The notes beneath the pieces were generated by a model. The model saw nothing but the letters and a program-made list of their open reading frames with translations, had not been told where the DNA came from and did no database searches. From positions 49,785,442 to 49,849,441 of the forward strand of contig NC_083602.1 of NCBI RefSeq assembly GCF_029168945.1: a stretch of 64,000 bases of DNA. The letters are read 5' to 3'. Within the stretch, counting starts at the first letter, position 1. Each line of letters begins with the position of its first letter. Source of the stretch: Cannabis sativa (taxonomy: Eukaryota; Streptophyta; Magnoliopsida; Rosales; Cannabaceae). Position numbers and translations under genes: made by a program. Shown here piece after piece: positions 56,837 through 64,000 of this stretch.

Positions 56837-58060
56837 ATGGTAATGATTTACTTTCATGAAATATGAATTAAAACGATGATTTGTATGTTTCTGTGTTGAT
56901 TTGGATGGTTTCATGTGGTTTATGTGTTGTTTGATGAATGTTGATGTTGTACAGTTTCGTTTTCCATGAAAAATATTTTTTCAATTTTTGAAAATATTTT
57001 ATTTGGATTCCTTGTGAAAAATTAAGCAATTTTGTTTTGTACGGAACTCGATTCCGATAAAAATTAAGAAAGATATGAATTTTGGAAGATTGGAAATCAT
57101 GGCTGCTGCATGCAGCCTATCCTGGCAGTTCCCCACAAATTGCGAATTTTTGAGGTTTTTTCTCCAAAAATCCAATTTTTTCATGGGATTGTTTCCCAAA
57201 ATTCATTTTTCCATTTTTTTTAAATATAACTAAATTGAAATATTTCCAATTTTAAATATTTTCAATTTGGAATTTTTCCAATTTTTAAATATTTTTATTT
57301 TGGAATGTTTTCAATTTTAAATATTTATATTATGGTCAGATTTAAAAATTTATTGACTTCTTTAAAATTTATTTATTATTTAATTATAAGATTAGATATT
57401 TTGATATTTAAGATATTTTAAATTAAAAGATAAATTTATCTTTTTATTTAAAATATTATATTAAAATTATCTTATATGACAAATTAAATAATTAATAAAT
57501 TATACTTACCATAATGTTTTCAAATTCAAAAATTTGTTATTTTGTTAAATATTTAATTATTTATAAATTATAAGTTTAAAAATGATATTTTTTCTATATA
57601 TATATATCATTTTTTTCCTTATTAGAAATTTATAAATCATATCTTAAATATTTAAATAACATAGATATTTTTGTAGAGATTTGAATATTGCTTAATTTGA
57701 GATATTTTGACATGTAATTATGGTAATTATTATTCATTTATTATTTTATTCCTAAAATAATAATTATCTAACCAAATCTATTTTAAAATTGGTTTATTAA
57801 ATTATAAGATCTGAAAGTGATATTGAAGATTCTTTCCTTTCAAATCGTTGATCTTATTAGATATTTAATTTAATTTGATTCAAATAAACCTAGATATTTT
57901 AAAATTAGTTTCCTTTATTTGGTTAGTTTAAGAATAATAATTTAATTATATTAATATCTTATTTTCACATCTGTTACATGGACAATGTTTGTTTATTTTA
58001 TATTGTTTATTCAAAACTTTTTTTACAAACCTATTATTTATCTGATCTAAATTGCTATGA
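56837..58060 (+). other. LARD-2 leader, AT-rich, noncoding
   Basis: Long T-rich then A/T-alternating stretches, including TATATATATA near 57595. No coding or RNA gene signal seen. Confidence 0.7.
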
Positions 58061-58480
58061 TTAACTTGTTGACAGATCCAATGATCTGATTTTAATCATA
58101 GTCCAATTGACGATAGATCTTATAAATTATTTGTAACAGGTAAATTTTGTACTTCTTTCATCTGTGTAAACCTAGCAACATGATAGAGCCCATCCAAATC
58201 ATTTGACCTGTGTGAGCCTATATGTTTGCTTTTGGGCTTAGATGCATATAGGAAGCCCATTTAAGTTTTTACTAAGTAAATGGACTAGGTTGCTAAAATA
58301 AATTTTGACATAAGGAAATTTATTTAGGTCCAATTAGATTTGGGCTTATTCAATGAATAACAATTGTTTATTTTAAGGTTAAATTCCTCTCTTTTGGGCC
58401 TTGTGTGAGAGTTGGGGGCCATAGAAGTGGGTACGGCATACTGAACCCAGCTCCCCCTCACATGAACTACCCCAATTGTG
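58061..58480 (+). other. LARD-2 conserved leader block with hairpin 58404-58462
   Basis: Matches 6421-6900 of LARD-1 closely. The outer stem TGTGAG (58404-58409) pairs with CTCACA (58457-58462), with a further TGGG/CCCA pairing inside. Confidence 0.55.
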
Positions 58481-59740
58481 AAGGCTCATTTGCCTTATTT
58501 AAATAATTGTATTAGGTTAATTATATTAGTCTAACCTAATTAAAATTGAATTAGCAACATAATTAACTTTTAAAATATATGAAATTTATTTTTCATGTAA
58601 TATTTTAAAGTTAATTTTAGAAATACACTTAGTTAATGGTATATATTGTAGACAGTTATTTCTAGCACTAGTTATTATTTCTAATATTAAATAAGAAAAT
58701 ATCATAGATTGTGAAATTAATTGTTTCCTAATTAATTTTGGTACAATCTAAGTTTAGTATATTTTCCTAGTATTAAACTAGAATTAATAATTAAGTTTCC
58801 TCTATACTTAATTATTTATTTTTTGAATTTAATACTTTTAATTAAATTGAAAATTTCAATATCTAAGTTGATTTTCATCATGATACTTTAATATTGTTAT
58901 TTTCATGTTATTTAATTAAAGTTGAAAATTATTTTAAGTTTGGAATCTTATTTCAGAATAACTTAAGTTTGAATAATTTTCAAAATATATTTTATTTTAT
59001 TTTATTAATCATTTCCCAAAATTTCGAAATTACATTTCTTTAATGTAGAAATTTCGAATTTTATTTGAAAAATAGATTAAAGTTGAAAATTATTTATTTA
59101 ATTTTGGACCAACTTAAATCAGTGACTTTTTCATTTGATGATTAATTAAAATAAATGAACTAAAATATATTATAATTAGAAATTGAATTAATTAGTCCAT
59201 GAAAGTCTAGATAGATATTATCTGTTTTGCTTGAAGTATTTTTCTAGTGTATTTAATTAAATAGAAAATTAATATTTAAGTTGATTCTTTATCATGGTAC
59301 TTAAATATTTGAAATTTTTCTTAGATATTTAATTAAATAGGGAAATTATATTTTTTGTTGAAAATTAATTTTTATTAATTTTGGGCCAACATAAAATTAG
59401 AGTTATTTTCCAGGATTTACTTTTATTTATTTTAAAGCATTTTTGAAAATGCAATATATATTTATAAAAAATTAAATTTGAGTTGTAAATTAATTCAAAT
59501 TAGTTTTGAAACAACTTAAATTGAATAATTTTCTAAATATTTATGGAAATTATTACTAAGATGGAAATAATTCACGTTATTTATCTATCTAAGTATAATT
59601 TATAAATATTAAATTAAAATTTATATTTAGAATATTTTATTCTAAATTGGAAATTTTAATTAAATGAATATATATTTAAAATAAATTGATTAAAATAAAT
59701 ATTAGAAGAAAATACAACCCTTCATTAAAATAATGAGCTT
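58481..59740 (+). repeat. LARD-2 AT-rich interior with TAAGTTG/CAACTTA inverted repeats
   Basis: Same organisation as 6901-8350 in LARD-1 but shorter. Noncoding. Confidence 0.55.
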
Positions 59741-60510
59741 TATTATAAGGATATTCGATCTCCATTGTTTGTTTTACATAGCTATTGTTTTAGTGAGTAA
59801 TCCTCCCTAATGGAGGAACGTTCATTAGCAAGTTAGCACCGTTTAATCTTGAAAGATAAGTAATCTTGTAAGTGTTTTATATAGTTTATGACCACCCTAA
59901 TGGTGGCGACTGTATAAGACTTGCAAGAATATGAAACAATGGTGGAAGCTCATAAGATAGAATAGCCTTGACTCTCCCCTAAACGGGACAACGCGGATTC
60001 ATATCTTGATCGAATAAAAGGTTGCTAGAATGTTTGACATTTTAGATGAGCTGACAACTCTATTCAATGAATGATAGCTTTGACTCTCGCCTAAACGGGA
60101 CACTGATATCATTTTGTTGAAGACCTTGGAAATTATTTAGGATTGTATGTTTTAGTATTTTCACTTGTCATTCCTACTTGCTATGTGCTTCATAATTTCT
60201 GAATTGTGTATGAATTTGTATTGAACCATGTTATTTTCTGTTATTAAATTGTAGTTTAATTTCGAATCTTCATTGTTGGTCTAACTTGATTTGTTTTTCT
60301 AATGAGATAAATCCCTAATGGATTTTCACCATTAGACTAACATAATAGTGTTAGATCTCGAAAGATAAATATTGTATATGCAACATCTAGCTGTTCATCA
60401 ATTGATGACACCTTAGACTAGTGTTTTACAATATGAAACAAGAAGATTGTATAAATAAGATTACTTTGACTCTCGCTAGTCGGAGCATCGTTGGATTCTT
60501 ATTTAAAACG
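59741..60510 (+). repeat. LARD-2 duplicated module with CTAAT-loop hairpins
   Basis: Hairpins: TCCTCC/GGAGGA with loop at 59807-59811, CCACC/GGTGG with loop at 59897-59901, and AAATCC/GGATTT with loop at 60315-60319. All three loops read CTAAT. Positions match the LARD-1 module at 8351-9130. Confidence 0.65.
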
Positions 60511-61260
60511 AAATTATCCTAATTCCTCTTAGCTTATTCATTTCGAATTAGCTTAATGACATATCATTGGATGAATGGTCTATAAATCATATAAAGTCTT
60601 ATTTTCTCTTAAGAAATTAGATGACGCATATGATTATATTCCCGGAATTCTATCCCTTAATGATATAAATCCTCAATCTTAGATATCTCCTACTTGTATA
60701 GGCAAATCATAGAGTTAGATTAGTAGTGGTGGTCCAAGAAAGAATTACTAATTATACAGTTACACTTCCACAAGTGTTTCATAACCATTTTCTATCAATG
60801 GATTTAAACTGTATGAGTTTAGTATTCTGTGACCAGAATCCACTTGCACTATTCTAAGAACTCTTTGATGTAACTAAAGTAAGTCATCAAAAGATACAAC
60901 CACATTTTTTATAAATCTATGGCATTTGTATCTTGTTCATAGTGGTTTTGACAAGATCATTCTCTGCAAAGAGTTAATATGCCTATATTCACTTAAAGTA
61001 AGTTCATCTCATTCGAAGATGGATGTATATTCAGGGGTGGATTGAGTTATCGTTGTATTCTTAAAACGATCACTCTAGATTTTACCTTATGCAAAAGAAA
61101 TTTGAAATGTTTGAAAATTTTCATGAATTTCTAGCAATGGTGAAGGTAAGTGGTTAAAGATCTTGCAAACTGATAGGGGTGGAGAAAAAGTTAGTAGATA
61201 TGCAGTTCAAAGATCATTAATTTGATTTTGAATTATATCCAAACTTACCTCCCCAGAAAT
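60511..61260 (+). pseudogene. LARD-2 relic of Copia pre-integrase/integrase
   Basis: No open frame. A FEMFENFHEF-like segment near 61100 is followed by a K-[IL]-L-[QR]-T-DRGGE-like stretch, with DRGGE codons at 61172-61186. Collinear with 9131-9984. Confidence 0.6.
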
Positions 61261-62765
61261 TCGAGTTGCATATTGATGATTAGTTACTAGTCGTTGCCTA
61301 AATCCTTATATGGTAATTTCAGAATGATGTAATGGTTGTATACTTAATGTAAATCATTACTAGATTCATGGATGACCTAATCGAAATCTTAAGAAAAGCT
61401 AGAACTGTTAATTTTTGTTTGCATGTTTGTTAGCTATTCCAAGTGATTAGGGGTGGACCATCCCATAGTCATTAGACAAGAAAGTGTTTGTTTAAACAAA
61501 TACTACTTTTCTAAGAAAAAGACTAAGTCTGAAAATAAAGTAGCAAATAAAGGAGATATTTTTTCTTGATTCCAAAAGTGTTCTATCATCTTATTTTCCA
61601 AGATGATCCCACTGCCTCTGTTGTCTTAACACAACCGAAGAGGTCAATACCATTTAGTTTTCTTTGACATAGTTCACGGTACCTTGTTGTAGTGGGAGAG
61701 TTTCTAGGAACTTTACCTTCTTATGACTTGGAAGATACTAGTGATTAAAATCCATTGTGAGTTTAAACAAGTAATGGATTGTCAAGATAAGAAACTTACC
61801 TAAAGTTTTCTATTACAAGGACATGATAGGAAATTTTCGTTCATAAGTCTATTCAATGGACTTAACAAAACTTCCTGCTCCTAGTATTGTAGGTTTGAGT
61901 TTATTTGAACCTATGGCTTGCGGTTACCTGGTAATTACTTACTCTAATGCAAGCATGAGATGTTGATGCATTTTGTTTCCAATGGAAATCTATAGAAGCT
62001 TCACAACTTCTTAGATATAGATTTTATTTGTCTAAGGAAAAGTCTCTACTATTCCAGAAAAGATAAAGCCATGAAAGAATTTCTTAAATCAACAGTGAGA
62101 GGTCTCAGATATGCTTTAGTATGCCTTAGACCAGACACCTGATGTTGAGTGGGAGTAATGAGTAAGTATCAGATTAATCCAGGAAAGGAACATTGGAGGA
62201 CAATCAAGTAAATTTTAAGATTAAGAAGAGGAACTATATGTTAGTCAATAAGGGTGGTTTTGAAACTCTTAGACTACACCACATCAGATTTCGAGACTTG
62301 CCGATGTGCTAGAAAGTCTGCTGATGAGAAGGTGATTACTTTGGGGGTGGAGTAATGATTTTGGAGAAGTGTAAAAACCTATTTGAAATCTCTTGGTCTA
62401 CCAGAAAGAGACTGAATGTTAAAAGTTGCAGGAAAGATACTTATTCAGTCTAAGGAAAGTTCTATACTTTTGTGGCACCGTTCCAACTTGCCTTAACTAC
62501 TAGGGTTACGTCCTAAATAACCAAAGAGCAGTTGCCAAAAGTATAGAATCCAGTATCCCAATAGAGTAGACATATAGAGAGGAATTTCACATTATCAAGG
62601 ATTTTGTGATTAAGGAAAAGTAATAGTGGAGAAAAGGTTGTTGTTCATTCAACCTGTCAGATCCTATTACGAGGAGTTTACTACTATTACACTTGATTGG
62701 TATATCAAGGTGTTAATGATTATTTGAAATGCACTTTTTGTTTTTTATTAGTGCAAGTGGGAGTT
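61261..62765 (+). pseudogene. LARD-2 relic of Copia RT/RNase H and purine tract
   Basis: The block at 62098-62235 conceptually reads RGLRYALVCLRPD, VGVMSKYQINPGKEHW and LRLRRGT, with in-frame stops. It is the Copia RT-RNase H border. The purine tract AAGTGGGAGTT precedes the 3' LTR at 62766. Confidence 0.65.
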
Positions 62766-64000
62766 TGTTGGGTTTTATGCCCTAAATAAAACTCATTTCA
62801 TATAATCAGATTTACTTATTAATAAAGATCAGAAATAACATTTTATGTTGCATGGTTCACATGATTTATTTCATGATTATGTGTATATAATGTATGAATT
62901 CTTTTTAAGTCCAGAACATATGTGTTGGTTAAAGATTATAGTGCTGTCAGCACAGTGGAATATAATCTTTATTATATGTTCAAAAGTTTATTCCCTGATT
63001 TGTCAGAACACTGGATTTAGACTGACATGGTATAATCAGGTATTCTTACACCTTGGAAAAGTGTTATGTCCTTTCTAGGACATTGGCAAAGTTTACCAGT
63101 ATTGGATGTATGGAGTATACATCGGAAGGGACCGATATTGAACTTTGATTAGATATATTAAAATTTACCGTAATATCTATTCAATTCAATATCACATGTT
63201 GATCCTAGATCAAATGATCTTAATCCTGATATGGTTAGGTTCAATCTCAAGAGTGTTATTCGTGTTCTTTGATTTGTTAGTTAAGCCTAATTGTGTGTCA
63301 TGGTGATACGTACATTTTGGGAACACGGTAATGCAATTGAGTGGGAGCGCTAACATAAATATGGAATCTATAGCTTCTATTTGGCAAATAGAAGTAAAGG
63401 ATGATTTCCTTCGAGCTTAACCAAACAAAGATAAATGGTGGAGATCTCATTTCACTTAGCTGAAATATCATTTATACAGGGTTAAGTGTTTTAAGGATAA
63501 AATACACTGAAGGTGTAGCGGTAACAGTAGTGCCTTTTCAATGTAGATCATCTATATAGAGGATCATTGATCACATTAGGGTTATAACAATGGATAACTA
63601 ATGACGTGTCTATATCGTGGAACATATACAGCGTTCTATATGACTGAGAGTTCAATTCCAAGTTCTAAGTGTGGATTCAATGAGGAATTAATAATTTAGG
63701 GAATTTACTTGGTAAATTCGGTTTGACTTATTGGAAGCTCGGTCATATAGACCCATGGTCCCCATACTAGTTGAGACCATACTGCTTGTAAGACTCAGTT
63801 AATTGATTTTAATTAATCAATTATAATTCTAAAAGTTAGACTATGTCTACTTTATGAATTCTCACAGTTTAAGGATGAAATTGTTAAGAAAAGGGTTTCT
63901 AGGTTTAATTATTAATTGAGAGACTTTGCATGTCTAATTAATAATTATTTTAAATGAAAATATTATTTAATAATCTATTTTAGTTATTAAATAATTAGTT
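62766..64000 (+). repeat. LARD-2 3' LTR, cut by window edge
   Basis: First 1235 bases of the LTR, nearly identical to 54914 onward. The TATA box and LTR end lie beyond the window. Confidence 0.93.

Larger units (their letters stand above)
54914..64000 (+). mobile_element. LARD-2, non-autonomous Copia-derived element (subfamily B), runs off window
   Basis: 5' LTR 54914-56821 (1908 bp), interior 56822-62765 (5944 bp), 3' LTR from 62766 to beyond 64000. No open frame in the interior. The LTRs look about 99% identical where compared, apart from a 7-base gap near 63040, so this is a young insertion. The left target site would be GGCCT (54909-54913), but the right copy is outside the window. It gives the cleanest view of the family. 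Confidence 0.93.

Overview
The window is eukaryotic, almost certainly a land plant and by element content a eudicot. A Cannabaceae-like genome is a weak guess from family resemblance only. I see no host gene, tRNA, rRNA gene or CRISPR array. The 64 kb is a nest of LTR retrotransposons and relics, on an AT-rich background, up to five layers deep.

Layer 0 is a decayed Ty3/gypsy Tat-type element (Tat-A, minus strand). Its protease/RT/RNase H lies at 720-2908, its gag at 51041-54181 and part of its 5' LTR at 54260-54382. Layer 1 is a 48-kb insertion (LARD-3, minus, 2909-51035, TSD ATGTG) that splits Tat-A. Also in Tat-A are a Cassandra-type TRIM with 5S-rRNA-like LTRs (52394-53330, TSD CTACT), a partial LTR at 1-719 and another at 54383-54913. 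Layer 2 is LARD-1 (plus, 3490-24699, TSD ATTTT) inside the LARD-3 LTR, and Tekay-2 (plus, 26035-35686) in the LARD-3 body. LARD-2 (plus, from 54914 past the window end) sits in the 54383 LTR. Layer 3 is Tekay-1 (9985-21231, TSD TTTTG) in LARD-1. Layer 4 is a solo LTR (13743-15641, TSD CAGAG) in Tekay-1. Two truncated pieces, Tat-B (37861-45437, plus) and Tekay-3 (45438-49199, minus), fill the right part of LARD-3 and show that a large deletion has occurred there.

'LARD' is used for a non-autonomous family with about 1.9-kb LTRs and about 6 kb of interior without an open frame. Weak remnants of Ty1/copia integrase and RT/RNase H motifs show it descends from a Copia element. 'Tekay' elements are Ty3/gypsy chromoviruses of the Del/Tekay type: about 2.3-kb LTRs, one gag-pol frame and a C-terminal chromodomain. 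All copies here are broken by stops and frameshifts.

The most interesting signals are not genes. Each Tekay LTR carries a tandem array of units of about 72 nt whose ends pair, and the pairing changes are compensatory between units. The LARD interior carries a family of hairpins with changing stems but a constant CTAAT loop. Tekay-1 has lost its own 3' internal end and carries an exact 110-bp copy of its LARD flank there. Tat-B carries an antisense, apparently intron-containing coiled-coil gene.
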